NCBI GenBank assembly: GCA_030681795.1
Contig: JAUXRG010000107.1
Location: 1 to 49,268, forward strand
Direction: 5' to 3'
DNA: 49,268 bases
From: Rubrivivax sp.
GTDB lineage: Bacteria > Pseudomonadota > Gammaproteobacteria > Burkholderiales > Burkholderiaceae_C
The notes under the pieces were generated by a model. The model ran no database searches. It saw only the letters and a list, made by a program, of their open reading frames with translations, and had not been told where the DNA came from. The position numbers and the translations under genes are program-made. Below, one piece after another: positions 34,374-42,344 of this stretch (within the stretch, counting starts at the first letter, position 1; each line of letters opens with the position of its first letter).

Positions 34374-34616
34374 TCAGGGCGTGTCGTCGGGCCTGACGAT
34401 GCGGATCACCTTCGCCCGCGCCGCGTCAGGCCGGCACTCGGGGCTCGCGCCGCCGCAGCCGGTGCACCCGCCGCACCCGCCGTCGAGTGGCGGCGGTGGA
34501 AGGCCGCGCAGCCTGGCCCAGCAGCGCGCGCGCAGCGCGGCCGGCAGCAGCGTCCAGACCGAGTACGCCGCGCACAGCGCGACCAGCAAGCCGGTGGTGA
34601 TGCCTTGCCAGCCCAT
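34374..34616 (-). CDS. Small Cys-rich membrane protein next to feoB
   Basis: An 80-residue protein beginning at ATG 34616, 3 bp after the feoB stop. Residues about 4-27 form one membrane helix (GITTGLLVALCAAYSVWTLL). The tail holds a cluster of cysteines, GGCGGCTGCGG...ECRPD, suited to bind iron or an Fe-S cluster. It resembles the small Cys-rich proteins found after feoB in other bacteria (FeoB-associated / DUF6587-type), which are poorly characterised. The position and the tail point to a role in ferrous-iron uptake. Confidence 0.78.
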   Translation of the reverse strand: MGWQGITTGLLVALCAAYSVWTLLPAALRARCWARLRGLPPPPLDGGCGGCTGCGGASPECRPDAARAKVIRIVRPDDTP

Positions 34617-34619
34617 CGT

Positions 34620-36482
34620 TCAGCCCCCCAGCCAGAGCGTGACGCGGTAGGTCACGAAGGCCGCCGCGTAGGCCAGGACGAACATGTAGCCCGTCATCAG
34701 CAGCGGGTAGCGCCAGGAGTTGGTCTCGCGCCGCACCACCACCAGGGTCGAAAGGCATTGCGGCGAGAACACGTACCAGGCGAGCAGCGAATACGCCGTG
34801 GCCAGCGACCAGCCCCCGGCGATCACCGGCGAGAGCGCCTGGGCCACCGTGTCGCCCGCAGCCGATAGCGAATACACCGTGCCCAGCGCACCCACCACCA
34901 CCTCGCGCGCCGCCATGCCCGGCACCAGGGCCACCGAGATCTGCCAGTTGAAGCCGATGGGGGCGAACAGGACCTGCAGCGCCTGGCCCATCTGGCCGGC
35001 GACGCTGTACTGGATGGCCGGCCCCGTGGCCCCGGGCGGCGGGCCGGGCCAGGTAGAGAGGAACCACAGCACCACCATCAGCGCGAAGATGGTCGTGCCC
35101 ACGCGGCGCATGAAGATCCGCGTGCGCTCGGCCAGCCCCAGCGCCAGGCTCTCGAGGCTGGGCAGGCGGTAGGGCGGCAACTCCAGCATCAGCGGCTGGT
35201 AGCGGCTCTTCAGCCAGGTGAGCTTGAGCACCCAGGCCACGGCCATGGCCGCGCCCACGCCGGCCACGTAGAGCGCAAACAGCGTCAGGCCGCGCAGGTT
35301 GAACGGCCCGACCGCGCGCGCCGGCACGAAGGCGCCTATGAGCAGCGCGTACACCGGCAGTCGCGCCGAACAGGTCATGAGTGGCGCGAGAAGGATGGTG
35401 GCCAGACGGTCGCGGTCGTTGGCGATGGTGCGCGTGGCCATGATGCCGGGCACCGCACAGGCGAAGCTGCTGAGCAGCGGGATGAAGGCGCGGCCCGACA
35501 GGCCGACCTTGCCCATCAGCGTGTCCAGCAGGAAGGCCGCGCGTGGCAGGTAGCCCGAGTCTTCCAGCACCAGGATGAAGGCGAAGAGGATCAGGATCTG
35601 CGGCAGGAAGACGAGCACGCTGCCGGCACCGGCCACCGCGCCGTCCACCAGCAGGCTGCGCAACGGGCCCGCGTCCATGTGGGCGTTGATCCAGCCGCCC
35701 GCCCAGGCCATGGCCGACCGGATGGCGTCCATGGGCCAGTTCGCCCAGGAGAAGACGGCCTGGAACATGAGGAACAGCAGCGCCGCCAGCAGCACCAGGC
35801 CGAGAACCGGGTGCATGACGACGGCATCGATGCGGTGCTGCAGCCGCCCACGCCTCGGGGCTTGCGGCACGGCGGCACGCAGGATGCGGCGCACCTCCTG
35901 CTGCAACACCGTGGCGTTTTCGATGCGGGCGGCGGCCGCCGGCGCCGGCAGGGGCTTCGTGAGGTGGCCTTGCAAGGCCTGCCGCAAGGCCGCGTCGCCG
36001 TCGCTGTGTATGGCCACGGTTTCGACGACGGGGCAGCCGAGCTCGCTGGCCAGGCGAGGCACGTCGATCACCAGACCCTGGGCGTGCGCCGCGTCGGTCA
36101 TGTTCAGCGCCACCAGCATGGGCCGGCCCAGGGCGCGCAGCTCGAGCGCCAGGCGCAGCCCCATGCGCAGGTTGGTGGCGTCGAGCACGGCCACGATGAG
36201 CTCGGGCCGGGCCTCGCCCTCGCGCTTGCCCAGCAGCACGTCCAGCGTCACCTGCTCGTCGAGCGTGGCCGGCTCCAGGCTGTAGGTGCCGGGCAGGTCG
36301 ATGATGGCCAGGTTGCGGTGGTCGTCCAGCCGCGCCAGGCCGACCTTGCGCTCGACGGTGACGCCGGCGTAGTTGGCCACCTTCTGCCGTGCGCCGGTCA
36401 GGCGGTTGAAGAGCGCCGTCTTGCCGCAATTCGGGTTGCCCACCAGGGCCACCGTGCCGCCGTGCAGGGCCAGCTCAGACAT
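34620..36482 (-). CDS. feoB: Ferrous iron transporter FeoB
   Basis: A 620-residue inner-membrane Fe(II) transporter. The N-terminal G-domain has G1 GNPNCGKT (15-22), the ANYAGVTVERK switch, G3 DLPGTYSL and G4 NMTD. The membrane part contains the two Gate motifs, with LSSFACAVPGIMATRTI and CSARLPVYALLIGAF as landmarks, and the family cysteines. ATG 36482 overlaps the feoA stop by 8 bp. An upstream start adding 13 residues exists but would lie inside feoA. It forms the operon feoA-feoB-Cys-rich protein. Confidence 0.95.
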   Translation of the reverse strand: MSELALHGGTVALVGNPNCGKTALFNRLTGARQKVANYAGVTVERKVGLARLDDHRNLAIIDLPGTYSLEPATLDEQVTLDVLLGKREGEARPELIVAVLDATNLRMGLRLALELRALGRPMLVALNMTDAAHAQGLVIDVPRLASELGCPVVETVAIHSDGDAALRQALQGHLTKPLPAPAAAARIENATVLQQEVRRILRAAVPQAPRRGRLQHRIDAVVMHPVLGLVLLAALLFLMFQAVFSWANWPMDAIRSAMAWAGGWINAHMDAGPLRSLLVDGAVAGAGSVLVFLPQILILFAFILVLEDSGYLPRAAFLLDTLMGKVGLSGRAFIPLLSSFACAVPGIMATRTIANDRDRLATILLAPLMTCSARLPVYALLIGAFVPARAVGPFNLRGLTLFALYVAGVGAAMAVAWVLKLTWLKSRYQPLMLELPPYRLPSLESLALGLAERTRIFMRRVGTTIFALMVVLWFLSTWPGPPPGATGPAIQYSVAGQMGQALQVLFAPIGFNWQISVALVPGMAAREVVVGALGTVYSLSAAGDTVAQALSPVIAGGWSLATAYSLLAWYVFSPQCLSTLVVVRRETNSWRYPLLMTGYMFVLAYAAAFVTYRVTLWLGG

Positions 36483-36741
36483 GACCCAGCTCCACCTCGA
36501 TGCAGCGTGCTTCCAGCGCACGCAGCGCGAACAGCGTGTCGCCCACCTGCACGGCCAGCGGTTCGCGCCCGCCCGGGCCGCGGCGCAGCAGGTGCACGGG
36601 CTCGCCGGCGAGGAAACCGATCTCGGCCAGCCGGCGCAGCAGCGCGTCGTCGGCCTCGGGCGCGCCAGCGCGCAAGCCTGTCACGGTGGCATGCGTGCCG
36701 TTGGGCAGGTCGGCGAGGCAGAAAGTGGCAGGCGGGTTCAT
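36475..36741 (-). CDS. feoA: Ferrous iron transport protein FeoA
   Basis: An 88-residue SH3-like cytoplasmic protein that assists FeoB. Typical parts are LADLPNGTHATVTGL, LLRRLAEIGFLAGEPVHLLR and the closing FALRALEARCIEVEL. The length and order match FeoA. It overlaps feoB by 8 bp at its end. The start ATG 36741 lies 75 bp downstream of the Fur-box candidate. Confidence 0.92.
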   Translation of the reverse strand: MNPPATFCLADLPNGTHATVTGLRAGAPEADDALLRRLAEIGFLAGEPVHLLRRGPGGREPLAVQVGDTLFALRALEARCIEVELGHV

Positions 36742-36815
36742 GGGGTCTTGGGGCGGGGCAGCTGCCTCACTGACGGGGGCTGCGTGGTATCCACGCCGAG
36801 GTCAAGTGTATTGGC

Positions 36816-36834
36816 AATGCGAATCGTTCGTAAT
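36816..36834 (-). promoter_or_regulatory. Fur-box candidate upstream of feoA
   Basis: The 19 bp AATGCGAATCGTTCGTAAT is an imperfect palindrome that matches the betaproteobacterial Fur-box pattern AATGAGAATCATTCTCATT at 14 of 19 positions. It lies 75 bp upstream of feoA, in the gap to glyQ. Iron-dependent repression of the feo operon is the expected outcome. The effect on glyQ, if any, is unclear. Confidence 0.65.
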
Positions 36835-36959
36835 TGATCTGGATTAAGGATGTGGATCAGGCCGCTGAATTGGCTCGCTGGGTTCAAGCGGCATGCCTTC
36901 GGTGGCAGCGGCCCAGGCCCCCCGTAAACTCCCAGCTTTGCCCGGCGAACCACGCGCGC

Positions 36960-37889
36960 ATGCTCACCTTCCAGCAGATCATCCTGAAACTGCAAAGCTA
37001 CTGGGACGCCCAGGGTTGCGCCTTGCTGCAGCCCTACGACATGGAAGTGGGCGCCGGCACCAGCCACACGGCGACCTTCCTGCGCGCGCTGGGCCCCGAG
37101 CCCTGGAAGGCCGCGTATGTGCAGCCCAGCCGCCGCCCCAAGGACGGCCGCTATGGCCACAACCCGAACCGCCTGCAGCACTACTACCAGTACCAGGTGG
37201 TGCTCAAGCCCGCGCCGGGCGATATCCTGGAGCTCTACCTGGGCTCGCTCGAAGCGCTCGGGTTCGACCTCAAGACCGACGACGTGCGCTTCGTCGAGGA
37301 CGACTGGGAGAACCCCACGCTGGGCGCCTGGGGCCTGGGCTGGGAGGTCTGGCTCAACGGCATGGAAGTCACGCAGTTCACCTACTTCCAGCAGGTGGGG
37401 GGCATCGACTGCAAGCCCATCACCGGCGAGATCACCTACGGCCTGGAGCGGCTGGCGATGTACCTGCAGGGCGTGGACAACGTCTACGACCTGGTCTGGA
37501 CCGACAGGCCCGAGGGCCGCCTGACCTACCGCGACGTCTACCACCAGAACGAGGTCGAGCAGAGCACCTACAACTTCGAGCACAGCGATGTGGACTTCCT
37601 GCTCGTGGCCTTCGATGCGCACGAAAGGCAGGCCAGGAACCTGGTGGAACAGCAGCTGGCCTTGCCGGCCTACGAACAGGTGCTCAAGGCCGCGCACACC
37701 TTCAACCTGCTCGACGCGCGTGGCGCCATCAGCGTGACCGAGCGCGCGGCCTACATAGCCCGCATCCGCCACCTGGCGCGCAGCGTGGCGGCGAGCTACC
37801 TGGACAGCCGGCTGCGGCTGGGCTTCCCCATGGCGCCGCGCGCCTGGGCCGAAGAAGTGGCGGCGCAGCGGGCGAAGAAGGCGGCCTGA
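36960..37889 (+). CDS. glyQ: Glycyl-tRNA synthetase alpha subunit
   Basis: Catalytic alpha subunit of the bacterial alpha2beta2-type GlyRS; 309 residues from ATG 36960. Conserved blocks are [66 protein letters not shown] (split across the active site) and [19 protein letters not shown]. The frame is open further upstream, but the added residues do not match the family. It lies 2 bp before glyS. It charges tRNA-Gly. Confidence 0.95.
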   Translation: MLTFQQIILKLQSYWDAQGCALLQPYDMEVGAGTSHTATFLRALGPEPWKAAYVQPSRRPKDGRYGHNPNRLQHYYQYQVVLKPAPGDILELYLGSLEALGFDLKTDDVRFVEDDWENPTLGAWGLGWEVWLNGMEVTQFTYFQQVGGIDCKPITGEITYGLERLAMYLQGVDNVYDLVWTDRPEGRLTYRDVYHQNEVEQSTYNFEHSDVDFLLVAFDAHERQARNLVEQQLALPAYEQVLKAAHTFNLLDARGAISVTERAAYIARIRHLARSVAASYLDSRLRLGFPMAPRAWAEEVAAQRAKKAA

Positions 37890-37891
37890 GC

Positions 37892-39994
37892 ATGATTACC
37901 CGAAACCTGCTCGTCGAGCTCTTTGTCGAAGAGCTGCCGCCCAAGGCGCTGAAGCATCTGGGCGAGGCCTTCGGCCGGGGACTGCTGGCCGGCTTGCGGG
38001 CGCAAGGGCTGGCCGGTGAGATGTCGGCACTCAATACCTTTGCCTCGCCGCGTCGCCTGGCCGCCCATGTGAGCCATGTGCTGGCGCTGGCGCCGGACAA
38101 GGCGGTGTCGGTGAAGCTGATGCCGGTGGCCGTGGGCCTGGACGCCACCGGCCAGGCCACGCCCGCGCTGCTGAAGAAGCTGGCCAGCCTGGGGGCGGAC
38201 GCCAGCGCCGTGCCGGCGCTCAGGCGCCAGCCCGACGGCAAGGCCCAGGCCCTGTTTTTCGACAGCACCGTGCCCGGCGTGACCCTGAGCACCGGCCTGC
38301 AGCAGGCGCTGGACGAAGCGCTGGCGGGTTTGCCCATTCCCAAGGTCATGCAGTACCAGCTGGCCGACGGCTGGAGCAGCGTGCACTTCGTGCGCCCGGC
38401 GCATGGCCTGGTGGCGCTGCACGGGGCCGACGTGGTGCCGGTGTCGGTGCTGGGCCTGCAGGCCGGCCGCCAGACCCGCGGCCACCGCTTCGAAGCGGCC
38501 ATGGACCCGGTGGTGCTGCAGCATGCCGACCATTACGAACAGGTGCTCGCCGAGCAGGGCGCGGTGATCGCCGGCTTCGGCAAGCGCCGCGCCGAGATCG
38601 TGCGTCAACTCGGCGCCGCGGCACAACGGGAAGGCCTCGCGCCGATCGACGACGACGCCCTGCTCGACGAGGTGACCGCGCTGGTGGAGCGGCCCCATGT
38701 GTTGCTGTGCCGCTTCGAGCCCGAGTTCCTGGCGGTGCCGCAGGAATGCCTGATCCTCACGATGAAGGCCAACCAGAAATATTTCCCGCTGCTCGACGGC
38801 GCGGGCGGGCTGACGAACAAGTTCCTCGTCGTCAGCAATATCTGCCCCGCCGACGCCAGCCGCGTGATCCAGGGCAACGAGCGCGTGGTGCGCCCGCGCC
38901 TGGCCGACGCCAAGTTCTTCTTCGACCAGGACCGCAAGCGCACGCTCGAATCGCGCGTGCCGCAACTCGACCGCGTGGTCTACCACGGCAAGCTCGGGAG
39001 CCAGGGCGAGCGTGTCGGGCGCGTGCGCAGCATCGCGCGCGTCGTCGGCGGCCAGATCGGTGGGGCCGCCCTGGCGCAGCAGGCCGACCGCGCCGCGCTC
39101 CTGGCCAAGGCCGACCTGCTGACCGACATGGTGGGCGAGTTCCCCGAGCTGCAAGGCGTCATGGGCGGCTACTACGCGCGCCACGACGGCGAGAGCCAGG
39201 CCGTGGCCCGGGCGGTGGAAGACCACTACAAGCCGCGCTTCGCCGGCGACGCCTTGCCGCGCGGCGAGGTGGGCCTGGTGGTGGCCCTGGCCGACAAGCT
39301 GGAGACGCTGGCCGGGCTCTTCGGCATCGGCCAGGTGCCCACGGGCGACAAGGACCCCTTCGCGCTGCGCCGGCATGCCCTGGGCGTGATCCGCATGCTG
39401 GTGGAACGCGATTTGCCGCTCGATCTGCCCAGCCTCGTGGCGACGGCGTTCTCGGCCTTCCCGCTGCAGCACGGGCACGCCCATGCCGAGGTGGCTCATT
39501 TCATGTACGAGCGCCTGGTGGGCTACTTGCGCGAGCGGGGCTACAGCGCGCACGAGGTCGATGCGGTGGTGTCGCTGCGTCCGGGCGCCTGGGCCGAGCT
39601 GCCCCGCCGCCTGCAGGCCGTGCGCGCCTTCGCCGCGTTGCCCGAGGCGCCGGCGCTGGCCGCGGCCAACAAGCGCGTGGGCAACATTCTGAAGAAGAGC
39701 GACGAAGCCACGGGCGCCGAGGTCGACACCGCGCTGCTCAAGGAGCCTGCCGAGGCCGCGCTGGCTGCGGCACTGCAGGCCGCGGCCCCCCTGGCCGACG
39801 CGGCTTTCGAGCGGGGTGACTACACCGCCAGCCTGCAGGCTCTGGCGGTACTCAAAGCACCCGTGGACGCTTTCTTCGACGCCGTCATGGTCAACGCCGA
39901 CGACCCCACGCTGCGCCGCAACCGCCTGGCGCTGCTGGGGGCCCTGCATCGCGCGATGAACCGCATCGCCGACCTGTCACGCCTGGCGGGCTGA
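37892..39994 (+). CDS. glyS: Glycyl-tRNA synthetase beta subunit
   Basis: A 700-residue beta subunit. Family blocks are NLLVELFVEELPPKALKHLG at the start, HFVRPAHGLVALHG, GHRFEAAMDPVVLQHADHY, VFLAVPQECLILTMKANQKYFP-like region, FVVSNICPAD-type block with VRPRLADAKFFFDQDRK, and the C-terminal anticodon-binding helices. GlyS binds tRNA and is needed with GlyQ for aminoacylation. It starts 2 bp after the glyQ stop. The next gene, gmhB, follows 20 bp downstream. Confidence 0.94.
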   Translation: MITRNLLVELFVEELPPKALKHLGEAFGRGLLAGLRAQGLAGEMSALNTFASPRRLAAHVSHVLALAPDKAVSVKLMPVAVGLDATGQATPALLKKLASLGADASAVPALRRQPDGKAQALFFDSTVPGVTLSTGLQQALDEALAGLPIPKVMQYQLADGWSSVHFVRPAHGLVALHGADVVPVSVLGLQAGRQTRGHRFEAAMDPVVLQHADHYEQVLAEQGAVIAGFGKRRAEIVRQLGAAAQREGLAPIDDDALLDEVTALVERPHVLLCRFEPEFLAVPQECLILTMKANQKYFPLLDGAGGLTNKFLVVSNICPADASRVIQGNERVVRPRLADAKFFFDQDRKRTLESRVPQLDRVVYHGKLGSQGERVGRVRSIARVVGGQIGGAALAQQADRAALLAKADLLTDMVGEFPELQGVMGGYYARHDGESQAVARAVEDHYKPRFAGDALPRGEVGLVVALADKLETLAGLFGIGQVPTGDKDPFALRRHALGVIRMLVERDLPLDLPSLVATAFSAFPLQHGHAHAEVAHFMYERLVGYLRERGYSAHEVDAVVSLRPGAWAELPRRLQAVRAFAALPEAPALAAANKRVGNILKKSDEATGAEVDTALLKEPAEAALAAALQAAAPLADAAFERGDYTASLQALAVLKAPVDAFFDAVMVNADDPTLRRNRLALLGALHRAMNRIADLSRLAG

Positions 39995-40014
39995 CCCCAA
40001 GACCAAGGGCTCAC

Positions 40015-40611
40015 ATGCAATCCACCAAGCTCGTCATCCTGGGCCGCGACGGCATCCTCAACGAGTACCGCGAAGGCCATGTCGCCGCGCCCGAGGAGTG
40101 GGAGACGGTGCCCGGCGCGCTGGAGGCGGTGGCGCGCATCAACCATGCCGGCTGGCACGTCGTGGTGGCCACCAACCAGTCGGGCATCGGCCGCGGCATG
40201 ATCGACATGTCGGACGTCAACACCGTGCATGCGCACATGAACCGCGAGCTCATGGCGCAGGGGGGGCGCGTCGACGCCGTCTTCTTCTGCCCGCACACGC
40301 CCGAGGACGATTGCGATTGCCGCAAACCCAAGCCCGGCATGATGCTGGAGATCGGCCGCCGCTACGGCGTGGACCTCTCGCTGGTGCCCATGGTGAGCGA
40401 TACCTTGCGTGACCTCCTGGCGGCGCAGGCCGCGGGTTGCGCGCCGCACCTGGTGCTCAGCGGCCGGGCCAAGGGCCTGGACGATGAGCAGATCCAGCTG
40501 ATGGTGGCGCAGGTGCCCGGCACGCGTGTCCACGCCGATCTCGGTGCCTTTGCCGACTTCCTGCTCACGCAGGACCACCACGCCGATTCGTCGGCCGGGA
40601 GCCTGGCGTGA
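40015..40611 (+). CDS. gmhB: GmhB-like HAD phosphatase lacking the canonical nucleophile
   Basis: A 198-residue protein of the D-glycero-D-manno-heptose-1,7-bisphosphate 7-phosphatase (histidinol-phosphatase-like) family, which acts in LPS heptose synthesis. Motif I, normally LDRDG, reads LGRDG: the nucleophile Asp is Gly10, while Asp12 is kept. Motif II is VATNQSGIGRG. The zinc site C92-x-H94...C100-x-C102 is in FFCPHTPEDDCDCRKPKPG. Motif IV reads VSDTLRDLLAAQAAG. Either the enzyme is inactive, works differently, or the base is a sequence error (GGC instead of GAC). The neighbours glyS and plsC match the usual order. Confidence 0.82.
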   Translation: MQSTKLVILGRDGILNEYREGHVAAPEEWETVPGALEAVARINHAGWHVVVATNQSGIGRGMIDMSDVNTVHAHMNRELMAQGGRVDAVFFCPHTPEDDCDCRKPKPGMMLEIGRRYGVDLSLVPMVSDTLRDLLAAQAAGCAPHLVLSGRAKGLDDEQIQLMVAQVPGTRVHADLGAFADFLLTQDHHADSSAGSLA

Positions 40612-41369
40612 GGCGCGTCTTCTGGGCGATCCGTTCGCTGCTGTTCCTGCTCTTCCTGGGGGTCACGGTGGTGCCCTGGGCGCTGTTCGTGGTGGTGATC
40701 TCGCCGTTCGCCAGCAGCACCACCATCTACTGGGTCTGCGCGGGCTGGCTGGCCACCGCGGTCTGGGGTGCGCGGGTGATCTGCGGCGTGCGCGCCCGCG
40801 TGCTGGGCATGGAAAACGTGCCCACCGCGGCCGACACCCGCGGCGCGGTGTTGCTGGCGTCCAAGCACCAGTCCACCTACGAGACCTTCTTCTATCCGGC
40901 GCTGATGCCGCACCCGCTGGCCTACGTCTTCAAGCGCGAGTTGCTGTACATCCCGTTCTTCGGCTGGGCGATGGCGCGCATGGACATGATCCACATCGAC
41001 CGCAGCAAGCGTGCCGAAGCCTGGAACAAGGTGGCGGAGCAAGGCAAGCGCCTGGCCGCCGAGGGCGTGTGGGTGATCATGTTCCCCGAAGGCACGCGCA
41101 TCGAGCGCGGCCGCCAGGGCGTGTACAAGAGCGGCGCCGCGCGGCTGGCCATCGCCACCGGCGTGCCCATCGTGCCCATCGCGGCGGCCTCTGCCAAGTG
41201 CTGGCCGCGCAAGAGCTTCCTGCTGCGCCCGGGGGTGGTGGAGGTGTCCATCGGCAAACCCATCGCCAGCACCGGCCGCCAGCCCGACGAGCTGATGCGC
41301 GAGGTCGAGACCTGGATCGAAGCCGAGATGCGGCGCCTGGACCCCGAGGCCTACGCGGCCGAGAAGTAG
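40608..41369 (+). CDS. plsC: 1-acyl-sn-glycerol-3-phosphate acyltransferase
   Basis: A 253-residue inner-membrane enzyme making phosphatidic acid from lysophosphatidate. One or two N-terminal hydrophobic segments (RSLLFLLFLGVTVVPWALF and WVCAGWLATAVWGARV). Motif I is an HX4E variant, KHQSTYETFF (His87, Glu92), of the usual HX4D. Motif II is KRELLYIPFFGWAM, motif III is FPEGTR (159-164) and motif IV is VPIVPIAAAS. GTG 40608 overlaps the gmhB stop by GTGA, so the two are coupled. It belongs to the PlsC/LPLAT superfamily. Confidence 0.88.
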   Translation: MRRVFWAIRSLLFLLFLGVTVVPWALFVVVISPFASSTTIYWVCAGWLATAVWGARVICGVRARVLGMENVPTAADTRGAVLLASKHQSTYETFFYPALMPHPLAYVFKRELLYIPFFGWAMARMDMIHIDRSKRAEAWNKVAEQGKRLAAEGVWVIMFPEGTRIERGRQGVYKSGAARLAIATGVPIVPIAAASAKCWPRKSFLLRPGVVEVSIGKPIASTGRQPDELMREVETWIEAEMRRLDPEAYAAEK

Positions 41370-41393
41370 ACCTCGCGCGACGCGTTGGGTATT

Positions 41394-41429
41394 CGCCCCT
41401 TCGTCCGCCCCTTCGTCCGCCCCTTCGTC
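41394..41429 (+). repeat. Three tandem copies of a 12-bp unit
   Basis: CGCCCCTTCGTC is repeated three times without mismatch in the 88-bp gap between plsC and the metallohydrolase gene, 29 bp upstream of the latter's ATG. A fourth copy begins (CGCC) but diverges. The sequence has no known function; replication slippage would create it easily. Confidence 0.8.
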
Positions 41430-41457
41430 CGCCGGGGCGCCACCTAGAATCGCGGCC

Positions 41458-42330
41458 ATGCCGACCGGGCCCCAGGATTCGCCTTCGCTGCAGCTCTCGC
41501 TGTTCGACGAGGCGTCGACGGCGCCGCCCGCTCCCCCGCCGGTGCCCGTCGCGCTGCGGCCGGAGCCGGCGCCGGGTGAATTTCGCCACCCGCGATCGCA
41601 GCGCGAGATCGTGCTGGCGAGCCATCGCGTGGCCTACGAACTGCGCCGCTCGCGTCGCCGCAGCATCGGCTTCGTGGTCGGCGCCGAAGGCCTGTCGGTG
41701 AGTGCGCCGCGCTGGGTCGGGGTGGGCGAAATCGAATCGGCACTGCGCGAGAAGACGCACTGGATCCTGCGCAAGCTGCACGAGCAGCGCGAGCGCGCCC
41801 GCAGGCTGGACTCCGCGCGCGTGGAGTGGTGCGAAGGCGCCGCCATCCCATTCCTGGGCGAGAGCGTGATCCTGGTGTTGGACTCGCGAGCCACCGGCGC
41901 AGTCCTGCACAGCGCCCAGGCGCTGCCTGGCCTGCCCCGCCTGACGCTGCACCTGGGCCTGCCGCAGGCGGCGTCAGCCGAGCAGATCCGCGACACGGTG
42001 CAGAGCTGGGTGCAGCGCCAGGCCCGGCGCATATTCGAAGAACGTTGCGCGCTGTTTGCCCAGCGACTGGGCGTGCGCATGACGCGCCTGAGCTTGAGTT
42101 CGGCCGCCACGCGCTGGGGCAGCGCCAGCGCCGACGGCTCCATCCGCCTGAACTGGCGGCTGGTGCACTTCGCGCTGCCGGTGATCGACTACGTGGTGAC
42201 CCACGAGCTGGCCCACCTGCGTGAAATGAACCACAGCGCGGCGTTCTGGGAGGTCGTGCGCGCGGCGCTGCCGGATTTCGAAGCGGCGCGCGGAACCTTG
42301 CGCCACGAGGTGCTGCCGGTTTTCGATTGA
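41458..42330 (+). CDS. YgjP/WSS-type metal-dependent hydrolase (DUF45)
   Basis: A 290-residue zinc metallohydrolase of the M48/SprT-like YgjP (DUF45) group. Its N-terminal part is Pro-rich and probably flexible. The domain starts near RSRRRSIGFVVGAEGLSVSA. The HExxH motif is HELAH (His249, Glu250, His253) with the third ligand probably His259 in REMNHSAAFW. The family has been linked to metalloprotease or DNA-protein crosslink functions in related proteins, but the bacterial role is not established. It is a separate gene, 88 bp after plsC. Confidence 0.8.
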   Translation: MPTGPQDSPSLQLSLFDEASTAPPAPPPVPVALRPEPAPGEFRHPRSQREIVLASHRVAYELRRSRRRSIGFVVGAEGLSVSAPRWVGVGEIESALREKTHWILRKLHEQRERARRLDSARVEWCEGAAIPFLGESVILVLDSRATGAVLHSAQALPGLPRLTLHLGLPQAASAEQIRDTVQSWVQRQARRIFEERCALFAQRLGVRMTRLSLSSAATRWGSASADGSIRLNWRLVHFALPVIDYVVTHELAHLREMNHSAAFWEVVRAALPDFEAARGTLRHEVLPVFD

Positions 42331-42344
42331 AAGGTCGCGATCTT

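Noticed and set aside
36893..37891. Extension of the glyS frame upstream over glyQ
   Set aside because: It is out of frame with glyQ, and glyQ is recognisable in the other frame; glyS begins at ATG 37892 with the family N-terminus.
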